A stretch of DNA of 45,970 nt from Spirosoma oryzae (GTDB lineage: Bacteria; Bacteroidota; Bacteroidia; Cytophagales; Spirosomataceae): positions 1-45,970 of the forward strand of contig NZ_PVTE01000037.1 of assembly GCF_003002825.1 (NCBI RefSeq). The letters run 5' to 3'. Below are positions 8,666 to 16,483 of this stretch, piece by piece. Position 1 is the first letter of the stretch. Every line of letters begins with the position of its first letter. The notes under the pieces were generated by a model. That model saw only the letters and a list, made by a program, of their open reading frames with translations, did no database searches and had not been told where the DNA came from. The position numbers and the translations under genes were made by a program.

Positions 8666-10222
8666 TTACTCAACTGTTACGATAACACGCTGATAGCGGG
8701 TCAGGGCCGGACTGCCTGTATCGGTTGCGTCGAGAATCAGGTGAATTGTTTGGCCTTGTTTCGCATCCGCCGGAATGGCGAACGACACCCTGGCCTGGTC
8801 GGGCTGAGCAAGTGTAACCGCACCGGGGTACGTACCTGCTTCGGCGTACTGCCACCAATGATACCGAACGGTGTTGCCATCGGGATCGGTCGCGGAACCG
8901 GTCAGCGCAACGGTTTGACCGGCTCTGGCGCGTCGATCGCGCGGCTGATCCAGTGTTACGACGGGCGGGTGGTTGGCTGCTTTATAGGGTTTGACGCACC
9001 AGTCGGCGCGGGCCGCAAAGTCGTTTTGTAGCGCGGGAATCCAGCGCGTCTGCGGGTAAGCCGCGTCCTGCTTTTTGGTAAATGGGTTGTAATCGGTAAC
9101 CGTTTTGCCGTCTTCCCAGCGATATGGATTCGTCGGCGACTGAACCATACGGCCACCCCAGCCACCGTAGGCGATGTTTTCTTTGCTCCGTAGCCCCACG
9201 TCGATCAGGTAGAAGAACGCCGGCGAGTCGCCTTCGGAAATGAAGTCATACCGTTGCCGATCGTATTTTTTAGCTTCGGCCATGTCGCCATGCGTGTGTT
9301 CGGGGTCACCGGGGAGTTGTTTGCCATCGCCCCAGAGGTAATAACCGTCGAGCAATGCCCCGTGCGAGCGACTATTCTTGTCGAACCACGGACCGCTTAA
9401 GTAGGGCTGCAACTCTGTCGGTACGACGCGCGGCCACAGGTAGGCAAAGCTCCAGAACTGATCGGAATTGTACAGCACCCGAATCTGGGGCCAGTTTGGT
9501 GCCACGTATTGCTGATACGTCGCGTCCTGATCGAGCACGGCGTAGATGATCGCCTTGTCCGACACTTTTTTGCGGATAGCGGGCCATTGCGCCGTGTTTT
9601 TATACTGCTCTTCGATCGATTTCAGGGCACGGGCCACGGTGTTGGTACCGCCCCAGATTTGCAGGTAAACGGGACTGGGATCGTTGTCGAGTAGTATTGA
9701 TTTGATTGAGTTCGACCCGTCGGTATCTTTGCTCATCTCACCCTCGAAATCGATGTTGCCAACTCGCACCAGGCTGCGCAGATAGGCCGGCGTGGGGTAG
9801 CCTGTGGCATGTTTGCGGAGGGTAGGGTATACCTGTGCGTATCGGTCGATGTACGATTCCATCCAGGTGGTGCCGGGCCAGCGCAGTTCGGTTCGTTCGC
9901 CGTAGCGTTGCGCCGTACTCGCCATCGTCGAGGTGAATCTGGTACCTTTTCCATCACCTTTGTAATGCCACTGCGAACTGCTGTAGACCAGCCCCACCAG
10001 GTTGAATTCATTGCTGTACAGCAGCAGTCGGACGAAGGTGTCGACGTCGTCGACTTCGCCATCGGTCGTTACGATCGTACGTGCCTTGGGCACTTTCGGG
10101 GTGGTCTGCGCAACGGCCGAAACGGATAATAGCAGTGCGAGTAGAAGATGTTTTGCCACAGTAAGCGAAGTTGTTCTTGACAGGATCACGGGATGTGTAA
10201 ATACGCTGAAAATCCTGTTCAT
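8666..10222 (-). CDS. DUF1593 / nucleoside-hydrolase-like secreted protein (Sde0182-like)
   Basis: About 518 residues. The N-terminal domain begins KARTIVTTDGEVDDVDTFVR, resembling the Asp-rich metal site of nucleoside hydrolases and typical of DUF1593 (PF07632). The last 100 residues (HPPVVTLDQPRDRRARAGQT onward) form an Ig-like domain with a PDG turn, as in the cellulose-binding Sde0182 family. A signal sequence ends at LLLSVSAVAQ. ATG 10222 (MNRIFSVF) is chosen, but it gives a long n-region. A GTG at 10159 (VAKHLLLALLL) gives a more standard signal peptide and is a real alternative. The substrate is unknown. A role in carbohydrate breakdown is inferred from the family only. It is convergent with the peptidase gene and divergent from gpsA. 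Confidence 0.88.
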   Translation of the reverse strand: MNRIFSVFTHPVILSRTTSLTVAKHLLLALLLSVSAVAQTTPKVPKARTIVTTDGEVDDVDTFVRLLLYSNEFNLVGLVYSSSQWHYKGDGKGTRFTSTMASTAQRYGERTELRWPGTTWMESYIDRYAQVYPTLRKHATGYPTPAYLRSLVRVGNIDFEGEMSKDTDGSNSIKSILLDNDPSPVYLQIWGGTNTVARALKSIEEQYKNTAQWPAIRKKVSDKAIIYAVLDQDATYQQYVAPNWPQIRVLYNSDQFWSFAYLWPRVVPTELQPYLSGPWFDKNSRSHGALLDGYYLWGDGKQLPGDPEHTHGDMAEAKKYDRQRYDFISEGDSPAFFYLIDVGLRSKENIAYGGWGGRMVQSPTNPYRWEDGKTVTDYNPFTKKQDAAYPQTRWIPALQNDFAARADWCVKPYKAANHPPVVTLDQPRDRRARAGQTVALTGSATDPDGNTVRYHWWQYAEAGTYPGAVTLAQPDQARVSFAIPADAKQGQTIHLILDATDTGSPALTRYQRVIVTVE

Positions 10223-10351
10223 CCGCCCGGCGGCCACCGTGGCGCGGCCCGGCTGTAATTCTGTCCTATAAATGTAACATCATCGCAACGCCCGGCGGTG
10301 TGCTTTAAGGCTGTATTTCGTGCGCTGCCTGTTTTTTGCTTCTTTTACCCT

Positions 10352-11356
10352 ATGAAAGTAAGTCAACCGACGCGACTGACCATGGTGGGCGGGGGCAGCT
10401 GGGCAACAGCACTCGTCAAAATCCTGTCAGAGAACAACGTTACAATTAAATGGTGGATGCGCAGTCAGGTCGACGCCGACCATATCAAAAAGTATAATCA
10501 TAACCGGAGTTACCTGAGCGACGTACAGATTAACCCCCGTCGGGTGAAGGTCTGTACCCGAATTCGCGATGCCTTCCGCGACAGTGAGGTGATTATTCTG
10601 GCCGTACCGGCTGCCTTTGTCGGTGAAGCACTGCGGGGTATTCAGCCGCAGCATTTCGCGGGTAAAACCGTCGTGTCAGCCATCAAAGGAATGATTCCGG
10701 CCACCAACCAGCTCGTTACCGACTGGGTGAGCGATCAGTATGACGTACCGGCCGCACAGATTGCCGTTATCGCCGGGCCCTGCCATGCCGAAGAGGTAGC
10801 CCTCGAAAAGCAGTCGTACCTGACGATTGCCTCCCAGGATGTTGCCTGCGCCACTGCCGTCGCCGATCTGCTGCGCTGCCGGTTCGTGCAGACAACCCCT
10901 GTCGATGACATTTACGGAATCGAATACAGTGCGGTGATGAAAAACATCATTGCCCTGGCCTGCGGCATCACCCACGGACTTGGCTATGGCGACAACTTTC
11001 AGGCGGTACTCGTATCGAACGCCATGCAGGAGATTCGCCGGTTTGTCGATGCCCTGCACGCCAAGCACCGCGATCTGAGCGGGTCGGCTTACCTCGGCGA
11101 CCTGCTCGTAACGGCCTATTCCCCCTTCAGCCGGAACCGCACCTTTGGTAACCTGATTGGTCGGGGGTACACCATTCAATCCGCGCAGGCCGAAATGAAC
11201 ATGATTGCCGAGGGCTACTATGCCGTTAAAAGCATTCACGCCATCAACGAGCAGTGTGCCGTGCCGATGCCCATCGTCGACGCGGTCTACAATATCCTCT
11301 ACGAAAAAGCGACACCCACCAGTGAGATGAATGCGCTCAAGCGGCTGTTGTTGTAG
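10352..11356 (+). CDS. gpsA: NAD(P)H-dependent glycerol-3-phosphate dehydrogenase
   Basis: A 334-residue cytoplasmic enzyme reducing dihydroxyacetone phosphate to sn-glycerol 3-phosphate for phospholipid synthesis. Seen: an N-terminal Rossmann motif (MVGGGSWATALVKIL), the middle motif AGPCHAEEVA, the conserved lysine segment YSAVMKNIIALACGITHGLG and the substrate-site region SGSAYLGDLLVTAYSPFSRN. The reading frame extends 54 nt upstream, but ATG 10352 gives the normal N-terminus just before the nucleotide-binding strand. It appears monocistronic. Its stop codon is followed at once by an inverted-repeat element and then the MOSC gene on the same strand. Confidence 0.96.
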   Translation: MKVSQPTRLTMVGGGSWATALVKILSENNVTIKWWMRSQVDADHIKKYNHNRSYLSDVQINPRRVKVCTRIRDAFRDSEVIILAVPAAFVGEALRGIQPQHFAGKTVVSAIKGMIPATNQLVTDWVSDQYDVPAAQIAVIAGPCHAEEVALEKQSYLTIASQDVACATAVADLLRCRFVQTTPVDDIYGIEYSAVMKNIIALACGITHGLGYGDNFQAVLVSNAMQEIRRFVDALHAKHRDLSGSAYLGDLLVTAYSPFSRNRTFGNLIGRGYTIQSAQAEMNMIAEGYYAVKSIHAINEQCAVPMPIVDAVYNILYEKATPTSEMNALKRLLL

Positions 11357-11357
11357 T

Positions 11358-11505
11358 GGTATTCAGTTTACGGTTTTCAGTATACGGTTTACGGCGGGTG
11401 ACACCAGCATCGGCAGTTTATTTGTGAATGAGCTACGAGTTGTCCAGCTAGCTTTAACGGACCTTTAAAACGTAATCGTAAACTGAATACCGAAAACCGT
11501 AAACC
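11358..11505. repeat. intergenic inverted repeat (TTCAGTTTACGG family)
   Basis: A perfect 15-bp pair lies at 11358-11372 (GGTATTCAGTTTACG) and 11477-11491, enclosing about 104 bp. Additional family units (ACGGTTTTCAG, CCGAAAACCGTAAACC) flank it. It starts two bases after the gpsA stop codon and ends near the MOSC start. No gene was seen inside. Confidence 0.8.
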
Positions 11506-11511
11506 AACTTA

Positions 11512-12093
11512 ATGGACAACATAAAAGATCTCTTTACTGTGTTTCCCCGGCCGGGACGGGTGGCGTGGATTGGTATTCGGCCCGAACGACGCAGCCCGAT
11601 GACGGTGGTCGATGCCGTGGAGGTGTCGCCGAAGAAGGGACTGGTCGGCGACCATTACAGCGGACAAAGCGGTAACCGGCACGTAACGCTGATTCAGGCC
11701 GAGCACCTGCCTGTAGTGGCCGCGCTGACCGGGCGTGAGACCCTCGATCCGGGCGTGCTGCGCCGGAATATCGTCGTGTCGGGGCTAAACCTGCTGGCGC
11801 TGAAAGATCAGCAACTTCAGATTGGCGACGTGCTGCTCCAGATAACGGGACAATGTCATCCCTGCTCGAAAATGGAAACGGCGCTGGGACCGGGGGGCTA
11901 CAATGCCATGCGCGGCCATGGCGGTATGACGGCTAAAGTACTTGTCGGCGGCACAATCCGGCAGGATGATGCCGTTACGGTTGTTGCTGCGGGGGCCACT
12001 GCTTCTAGGGACGTTGACCCGACTGCTGCCGAGCCGGTGGCTGACTCGACTGCTCCGGATCGGCCACGATCCCGTTCGACCGACGCGGGTTGA
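11512..12093 (+). CDS. MOSC domain protein
   Basis: A 193-residue protein with a single MOSC domain, the module found at the C-terminus of molybdenum cofactor sulfurases and in small YiiM/YuaD-like proteins that handle Moco-bound sulfur. Seen: GLVGDHYSGQSGNRHVTLIQ near 44-63, RRNIVVSGLNLLAL near 84-97, GQCHPCSKMETALG with the likely functional cysteines near 118-121, and GGMTAKVLVGG near 142-152. The substrate is not known from sequence. The 30-residue tail after the domain is Ala/Thr/Pro-rich. It is encoded within an 89-bp overlap with the convergent gene on the other strand, so it is probably a recent read-on extension. Confidence 0.88.
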   Translation: MDNIKDLFTVFPRPGRVAWIGIRPERRSPMTVVDAVEVSPKKGLVGDHYSGQSGNRHVTLIQAEHLPVVAALTGRETLDPGVLRRNIVVSGLNLLALKDQQLQIGDVLLQITGQCHPCSKMETALGPGGYNAMRGHGGMTAKVLVGGTIRQDDAVTVVAAGATASRDVDPTAAEPVADSTAPDRPRSRSTDAG

Positions 12094-12808
12094 GATAATA
12101 CTGATTCCGCATCTGCTGAATGGCGTTGATCAGATCGTAGTCAGCGGCTTTCAGCAGAAAGTCGTCGTCAAAATCGCAGTAATCGTAGAAACGATCGACT
12201 TCATCCGGTTTCAGCGACGTGGCCTGCTCGACTAGCAGACGGAACCGTTCGAGCGCCAGCGCGTGCCGCCGGTCCTGCTGCATGATGTAATACGCTTTCC
12301 GGTCAGACTTGGGCCGTTTGCCGAATAGCTCGTACAGTAAGGTTACTCCGGCTCCGTCGGCCAGCCGGTCGAAGGCCTGCTCGCCCGTCACTTTGCGGGA
12401 TGCAACCGGCTCGTCGAGGATTTCCCGAATCTCGCGCTTTACCTCTTCATACCGCTTCCCTGTAACCGTCACTTCGGCCAGGTCGACGACGCGGTAGGGC
12501 ATGGGGGGCAGGGCGCGGGCAACGATCGTCGGGTTGTCGGAACCGTCGTAGCGAATCCCCACGCGGTTGTATAACTGGCTGTTGAGGATGATGGAGTCGC
12601 CGGGTAGCAGCGTCAGGAAAAAACGACCGGCGGCATTCGTCCGGGCCCGTTGCGTCGTTCGTTTGTTGATAACCGTCACTTTATCGACCGGCTTCTTCGA
12701 GACCTGGTCGACTACCGTCCCGATAATGTACTTACCCTGCGCCCGTGCCTGATTCAGACCGCAGCAGGCGGTCAGGCAAATGAGCAGGAAAGCGGTCGCG
12801 TAGCGCAT
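12005..12808 (-). CDS. CarboxypepD_reg-like domain protein, exported
   Basis: A 267-residue exported protein. Signal peptide MRYATAFLLICLTACCGLNQ ending ARAQ. ATG 12808 is preferred to one 14 codons upstream because it starts the signal. Residues about 25-105 form a carboxypeptidase regulatory-like beta-sandwich (IIGTVVDQVSKKPVDKVTVI ... TNAAGRFFLTLLPGDSI), common in Bacteroidota surface proteins. The C-terminal half is charged and helical and is unrecognised. It may be an envelope accessory protein. Its 3' end overlaps the MOSC gene tail-to-tail by 89 bp. A 9-bp dyad lies just upstream of the start. Confidence 0.8.
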   Translation of the reverse strand: MRYATAFLLICLTACCGLNQARAQGKYIIGTVVDQVSKKPVDKVTVINKRTTQRARTNAAGRFFLTLLPGDSIILNSQLYNRVGIRYDGSDNPTIVARALPPMPYRVVDLAEVTVTGKRYEEVKREIREILDEPVASRKVTGEQAFDRLADGAGVTLLYELFGKRPKSDRKAYYIMQQDRRHALALERFRLLVEQATSLKPDEVDRFYDYCDFDDDFLLKAADYDLINAIQQMRNQYYLNPRRSNGIVADPEQSSQPPARQQSGQRP

Positions 12809-12823
12809 AGGCAGTAAAACGGG

Positions 12824-12852
12824 CTGTGCCACCGCAAGAGGCAGTGGCACAG
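12824..12852. promoter_or_regulatory. dyad upstream of CarboxypepD_reg-like gene
   Basis: CTGTGCCAC (12824-12832) and GTGGCACAG (12844-12852) form a perfect 9-bp inverted repeat with an 11-nt spacer, starting 15 bp before the ATG at 12808. Its place in the 5' leader suits an operator or an mRNA hairpin covering the start. Confidence 0.4.
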
Positions 12853-12946
12853 CGGTGTGACGTCGTAAAAATAACGGTTTAGGGACGGTAGTCGGTTCGG
12901 GTTGCCGTTAAAAATCGTTAATGGGCTATCCGCGCGGCCAGGCCGA

Positions 12947-13801
12947 TCACTTCAGATTCCGGAGATAAGCGATACTTTTCGGCACCTGTATATCTTCGTG
13001 GTTGCTCTCATCTTCAATGAAATAATGCCGGATGCCGACCTTTTTGGCCGCCTTCAGGATGGCGGGCATGTCGAGTTGCCCATCGCCCAGCACGACGTCA
13101 TTTTCAGGTGGTGTACCGCCAGTCAGGTCGCCTTTTACGCCCTTCTTCAGATCTTTCAGGTGCATCAGCTTCCAGCGGTTGCCGTATTTGGTTAGCAGCG
13201 CCACCGGATCGCCACCACCAAACTGGGTCCAGAGAATATCCATCTCGAACGACACATAGCGCGGGTCAGTCTGCTGGATGATATAGTCGAGCAGCGTACC
13301 GTTCTGGTAGGGCTGAAACTCATACCCGTGGTCGTGGTAGCAGAACATCAGGCCGTTGTCTTTGAGGATTTTGCCCACCCGGTTGAAATCAGCGACAGCC
13401 TTTTTGGCATTGTCGAGGGTAAAATTGCCCTTCTGATGCGGAATCCAGGCGACCATAACGTAAGTAGCGCCCAGAGCTTTTGCCATCGTTACCACGCTCA
13501 TCGGGTCAGCGACGATCTGCTCGTAGCCAGCCCCGGTCGCCGGCATCTTGATTCCCCGCTGATCGAGCATTTTCCGGTACGCGTCGGCGGTCAGCCCCTG
13601 CGGTACGCCCCCTTCCATCTCGGTGAAGCCCAGCGCCTTGATCGTGTCGAGCGTTGCTGCTACGTCTTTGGGGAACATGTGCCGATACGTATAGGCTTCG
13701 ACCCCTAGTGGGAAGGTGTACAGTCGCTGTGCCAGCACCGGTTTCAATGGCGTGACGAGTAGCAAAGCAAGGAGAAGTAATGGCAGAAATCGGGTTCTCA
13801 T
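12947..13801 (-). CDS. exported sugar phosphate isomerase/epimerase-like TIM barrel
   Basis: A 284-residue protein of the xylose isomerase-like TIM-barrel superfamily (AP endonuclease 2 fold). Signal peptide MRTRFLPLLLLALLLVTPLK with cleavage at VLAQ, so it acts in the periplasm. Metal-site phrases are visible: EMEGGVPQG near 60, CYHDHGYEFQPY near 154-165, SFEMDILWTQFGGGDP near 184-199, KLMHLKDLKKG near 212-222 and a late FIEDES. Exported members often sit in pathways that oxidise and epimerise or cleave sugars together with Gfo/Idh/MocA oxidoreductases, two of which are encoded further along. A link is an inference. The substrate is unknown. Confidence 0.88.
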   Translation of the reverse strand: MRTRFLPLLLLALLLVTPLKPVLAQRLYTFPLGVEAYTYRHMFPKDVAATLDTIKALGFTEMEGGVPQGLTADAYRKMLDQRGIKMPATGAGYEQIVADPMSVVTMAKALGATYVMVAWIPHQKGNFTLDNAKKAVADFNRVGKILKDNGLMFCYHDHGYEFQPYQNGTLLDYIIQQTDPRYVSFEMDILWTQFGGGDPVALLTKYGNRWKLMHLKDLKKGVKGDLTGGTPPENDVVLGDGQLDMPAILKAAKKVGIRHYFIEDESNHEDIQVPKSIAYLRNLK

Positions 13802-13934
13802 GGCAGGGCAGGCGGGGTTGTTGTCCGGCCTGTGCCGACAAAAGCAAGTCTGCTTCCCTGACTACTATGATGAGGAAATAACCTGATCTATTGGTGTCGT
13901 CGGAAAGCAGTAGCACTATCGTCGGCAACGGTTG

Positions 13935-14029
13935 ACCCCACCCCAACCCCAACCCCTCCCCGTCAGGGAGGGGCTCCGCCTTTCGAAAATGGTAAGTCCC
14001 TCTCTGACAGGGAGGGGTTGGGGTGGGGT
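13935..14029. repeat. large nested intergenic inverted repeat
   Basis: Perfect 16-bp outer arms ACCCCACCCCAACCCC (13935-13950) and its complement (14014-14029). Inner CCTCCCCGTCAGGGAGGGG and TCTCTGACAGGGAGGGG segments each form their own small palindrome. The element occupies most of the 349-bp gap between the TIM-barrel and beta-lactamase genes. Elements of this GC-rich form are widespread in Bacteroidota intergenic DNA (general knowledge). Confidence 0.85.
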
Positions 14030-14068
14030 AACTGCAAATGCAACAATAAAAACGATTGCCTCCAGCAT

Positions 14069-14118
14069 AGACCTAAATGGTTTCTAAAACCGTTTAGGTC
14101 TGTCGGTGGCTACCTTTG
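14069..14118 (+). promoter_or_regulatory. bla promoter with 15-bp palindromic operator candidate
   Basis: TACCTTTG at 14111-14118 matches the Bacteroidota -7 consensus TAnnTTTG and lies 32 bp before the beta-lactamase ATG. Directly upstream, AGACCTAAATGGTTT (14069-14083) and AAACCGTTTAGGTCT (14087-14101) form a 15-bp inverted repeat with one mismatch and a CTA centre. This covers the place where the -33 element should be, and no good -33 TTG is seen. A regulator bound there could block or replace -33 contact. Confidence 0.5.
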
Positions 14119-14150
14119 CTGGTACACCTTATTTCTCCATCGTTGCAAGT

Positions 14151-15038
14151 ATGAAAATCTATCTGCTGGTTGCCAGCCTGCTTATTGCCAGTGTGCCGAG
14201 TTATGCGCAGTCGTTGCAGGAAAAGATCGAGCGAGTCATCAACGGAAAAAAAGCGACAGTGGGCGTAGGTATTTATGACTTCGGCAGCCGACAAACACTG
14301 ACGATCAATGGCGACGAACACATGCCGATGCAGAGCGTGTACAAGTTTCACGTTGCCCTAGCAATACTGCACGAAGTAGACAAAGGGCGGTTCAAACTCA
14401 CGCAGAAAATGCGCGTGAAAAAAAGTGATCTGACGCCCGGTCTGCATAGTCCGATGGGGGAGGACTATCCGAATGGAGTGGATCTGCCACTATCAGAACT
14501 GATCCGGTACATGGTGGCCGAGAGCGACGGCAGTGCCTGCGACTATCTGTTCCGGCTGTTGGGTGGGCCAAAGCAGGTCGACACATTTATCCATGGACTC
14601 GGCATTCGGGACGTCGCCATCCGGGAGACGGAAGCGGTGATGCAGGCGCGGGGTAACTGGGACATTCAATATGCCAACTGGACAACGCCGAAGGCAATGC
14701 TTAGCCTGCTGACGCGCTTCTACCAGCGTAATGTGCTCTCGCCCAGTAGTCACGACTTTCTCTGGAAGACCATGGTTAGCACGACGACGGGCGAGAACCG
14801 GCTTAAGAAATTACTGCCGGCCGGTACTGTGGTAGCGCACAAAACCGGTACGTCGGCAACAAGGGAAGACGGGCTGATGGGTGCTGTCAACGATGCCGGT
14901 TTTATCATACTGCCAACCGGTAAATGTATAGCCATCAGTGTATTCGTTACCAACTCAACTGAAGGTATAGCCACCAATGAGCAGATCATCGCCGACATCG
15001 CCAGACTGGCGTACGACCATTTCGCCAGATCGAATTAA
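14151..15038 (+). CDS. class A beta-lactamase, VEB/PER-like (subclass A2)
   Basis: A 295-residue periplasmic serine beta-lactamase. Signal peptide 1-20 (cleaved after SYAQ). Motifs in order: Ser62-Val-Tyr-Lys65 (S70xxK), Ser125-Asp126-Gly127 where most enzymes have SDN, Glu161 in RETEAVMQ at the E166 position, and Lys231-Thr-Gly (HKTGTS). Segments such as CDYLFRLLGG, DIQYANWTTPKAM and TTTGENRLKKLLP are typical of the VEB/PER/CblA branch found in Bacteroidota. An intrinsic chromosomal role is likely. The Asn132-to-Gly change could alter the substrate range. ATG 14151 is chosen because it begins the signal peptide and follows a TACCTTTG promoter. It is convergent with a small hypothetical gene 17 bp away. 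Confidence 0.93.
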   Translation: MKIYLLVASLLIASVPSYAQSLQEKIERVINGKKATVGVGIYDFGSRQTLTINGDEHMPMQSVYKFHVALAILHEVDKGRFKLTQKMRVKKSDLTPGLHSPMGEDYPNGVDLPLSELIRYMVAESDGSACDYLFRLLGGPKQVDTFIHGLGIRDVAIRETEAVMQARGNWDIQYANWTTPKAMLSLLTRFYQRNVLSPSSHDFLWKTMVSTTTGENRLKKLLPAGTVVAHKTGTSATREDGLMGAVNDAGFIILPTGKCIAISVFVTNSTEGIATNEQIIADIARLAYDHFARSN

Positions 15039-15055
15039 TCGGTGGTTCGCGAAAC

Positions 15056-15520
15056 TCAGTCCAGCGAGCTAACAAGTGGAGTGTCTTCACGCGTACTGTT
15101 AATCTCGGTTAATTTGACCGGATTTGGGACAACTTCAGTCAGCGATAGTACGGTTTTGAGGGGCAGCCAGACAAATTTTTCGTCCAACTGAATATAGTAG
15201 GTTCTGCCCGCTTCAAGTGATAACGTGAGACTGGATGAAGCGCTAAGCGTAGGAAAGGCCAGCTTCGTCGTGAAGGTATGCATACCAGGTACAAATCGGA
15301 CCTGACGGTGACTGTGCTGACTTAGCTTACCGACAGGCTTCCCCTGATCGTATAGCCAGTACTTGATGGGTATCCAGGTTCGGGGTGCACTCTGGTAAAA
15401 ATAGACCGTCGCAAACTGAGCGTCGGGCTGACCTGCGCCGGATGGTACCGACTGCGCGAACCCACCGAGACTACCCAATAAGGCTATTCCCAGCGTAAAA
15501 GCTTTAGTGATTGTTTTCAT
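15056..15520 (-). CDS. exported DUF2846-like hypothetical protein
   Basis: A 154-residue exported protein. The signal peptide MKTITKAFTLGIALLGSLGG ends at FAQ. ATG 15520 is chosen because the extra upstream codons do not look like an export signal. The mature part has alternating strands: ATVYFYQSAPRTWIPIKYW, then YDQGKPVGKL, VRFVPGMHTFTTKL and LEAGRTYYIQLDEKFVW. This order (small molecule-like name strand, then a glycine-turn 'G-x-H-T' strand, then an aromatic final strand) recalls the DUF2846 family of small beta-rich envelope proteins. The function is unknown. It ends 17 bp from the beta-lactamase stop on the opposite strand. Confidence 0.75.
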   Translation of the reverse strand: MKTITKAFTLGIALLGSLGGFAQSVPSGAGQPDAQFATVYFYQSAPRTWIPIKYWLYDQGKPVGKLSQHSHRQVRFVPGMHTFTTKLAFPTLSASSSLTLSLEAGRTYYIQLDEKFVWLPLKTVLSLTEVVPNPVKLTEINSTREDTPLVSSLD

Positions 15521-15632
15521 GCTGCGTCGAGTTTTATGAAGTCGTGTAACCAAGTATCAAGGTACTCATTTTTAGTAAGTTCCAAGCGAAGGTCTGCCGA
15601 AAAATCATGTGCTTTCGCTGGATTGACAGCAT

Positions 15633-15664
15633 AAAAAATCCTCGTCGCTTGTCGCCACGAGGAT
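15633..15664 (-). terminator. terminator of HAD phosphatase gene
   Basis: Perfect 8-bp stem at 15638-15645 (ATCCTCGT) / 15657-15664 (ACGAGGAT). Reading the minus strand it is followed by a run of T (AAAAAA at 15633-15638 on the plus strand). It lies 52 bp past the HAD gene stop codon. Confidence 0.85.
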
Positions 15665-15715
15665 TGTGCATTTTCGTGAAAAAAAAGGGTCAAGATGGCC
15701 TTAGTGCGGTCAGGG

Positions 15716-16378
15716 TTACGAAACGCTGACACCTTCCTGTAATCGGGACAGGTTCATCTCGGTGAAGTCGCGGATGACGTCGTTGACAAACGGGCGCAAC
15801 TCGTCGGGCGATTGCGTGGTTGCGACGCCGACGACGTACGCGCCGGACGCTTTTGCTGCCTGAATACCCGTCATCGAATCCTCAAAAATGACGCTTTCTT
15901 CCGGGCTGACGCCCAGCATCGACATGGCTTTCTGGTATACCTCCGGGTCGGGTTTGGGATGTGTGATCGAACGCTCGTGAAGCAGTACGTCGAAATACGG
16001 ACGCAGGTCCAGTTCGTCGAGTACGAAATCGAGATTAGCCAGCGGTGCCGACGTGCCCACTGCCGTTTTGATACCCGCTTCCTTGAGGGCTTTCAAAAAG
16101 GCCGGAATACCGGGAACGGGTGTAATGACGGACTTGTACAGATCGCGAAACAGCGCTTCTTTCTCGTCGCCCAGTTGCTGAATTTCAGCCTCCGTCAGCG
16201 GCTTGTCGGCAAACAGGTGCCGGACGATCTGCGAGTTATGCTTACCCGATACATGCTGAAGAAAATCCGCATCGGTGAGCGGCTTGCCGTGTTGCTCGAA
16301 ATAACGGTGCCAGGCGGTGTGGTGGGTCGGATTGGTGTCGACAATAACGCCATCCATGTCAAAAATAACGGCTTTCAT
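15716..16378 (-). CDS. HAD-superfamily phosphatase, beta-phosphoglucomutase-like
   Basis: A 220-residue cytoplasmic HAD hydrolase. Motif I is FDMDGVIVDT, with Asp7 as nucleophile and Asp9 as acid/base. A four-helix cap follows (about 16-85). Motif II is the Thr-Ser of AVGTSAPLANLD, the motif III lysine lies in HPKPDPEVYQKAMSMLG, and motif IV is VIFEDSMTGIQAAKASGAYV. These features match beta-phosphoglucomutase and 2-deoxyglucose-6-phosphatase relatives acting on sugar phosphates. The exact substrate cannot be read from sequence. It has its own terminator downstream. A repeat element separates it from the upstream MFS gene on the same strand. Confidence 0.92.
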   Translation of the reverse strand: MKAVIFDMDGVIVDTNPTHHTAWHRYFEQHGKPLTDADFLQHVSGKHNSQIVRHLFADKPLTEAEIQQLGDEKEALFRDLYKSVITPVPGIPAFLKALKEAGIKTAVGTSAPLANLDFVLDELDLRPYFDVLLHERSITHPKPDPEVYQKAMSMLGVSPEESVIFEDSMTGIQAAKASGAYVVGVATTQSPDELRPFVNDVIRDFTEMNLSRLQEGVSVS

Positions 16379-16380
16379 AG

Positions 16381-16483
16381 CGGTTTACGGTTTAATAGTT
16401 TTCAGTTTACGGTTTATGATCGTCCGACGCACTGTAGTTATACCGTAGTGGACTACCGTAAACTGTATACCGAAAACCGTGAA
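16381..16483. repeat. intergenic inverted repeat (TTCAGTTTACGG family)
   Basis: CGGTTTACGG and TTTTCAGTTTACGGTTTA units on the left face GTAAACTGTATACC and GAAAACCGTGAAC on the right. The element fills the gap between the HAD start codon and the MFS stop codon (16484-16486) and abuts the latter. It is the third copy of this family in the window. Confidence 0.75.

Noticed and set aside
15517..15732. A 71-codon minus-strand frame between the HAD and DUF2846-like genes
   Set aside because: It contains the terminator hairpin, overlaps both neighbours and shows no domain.
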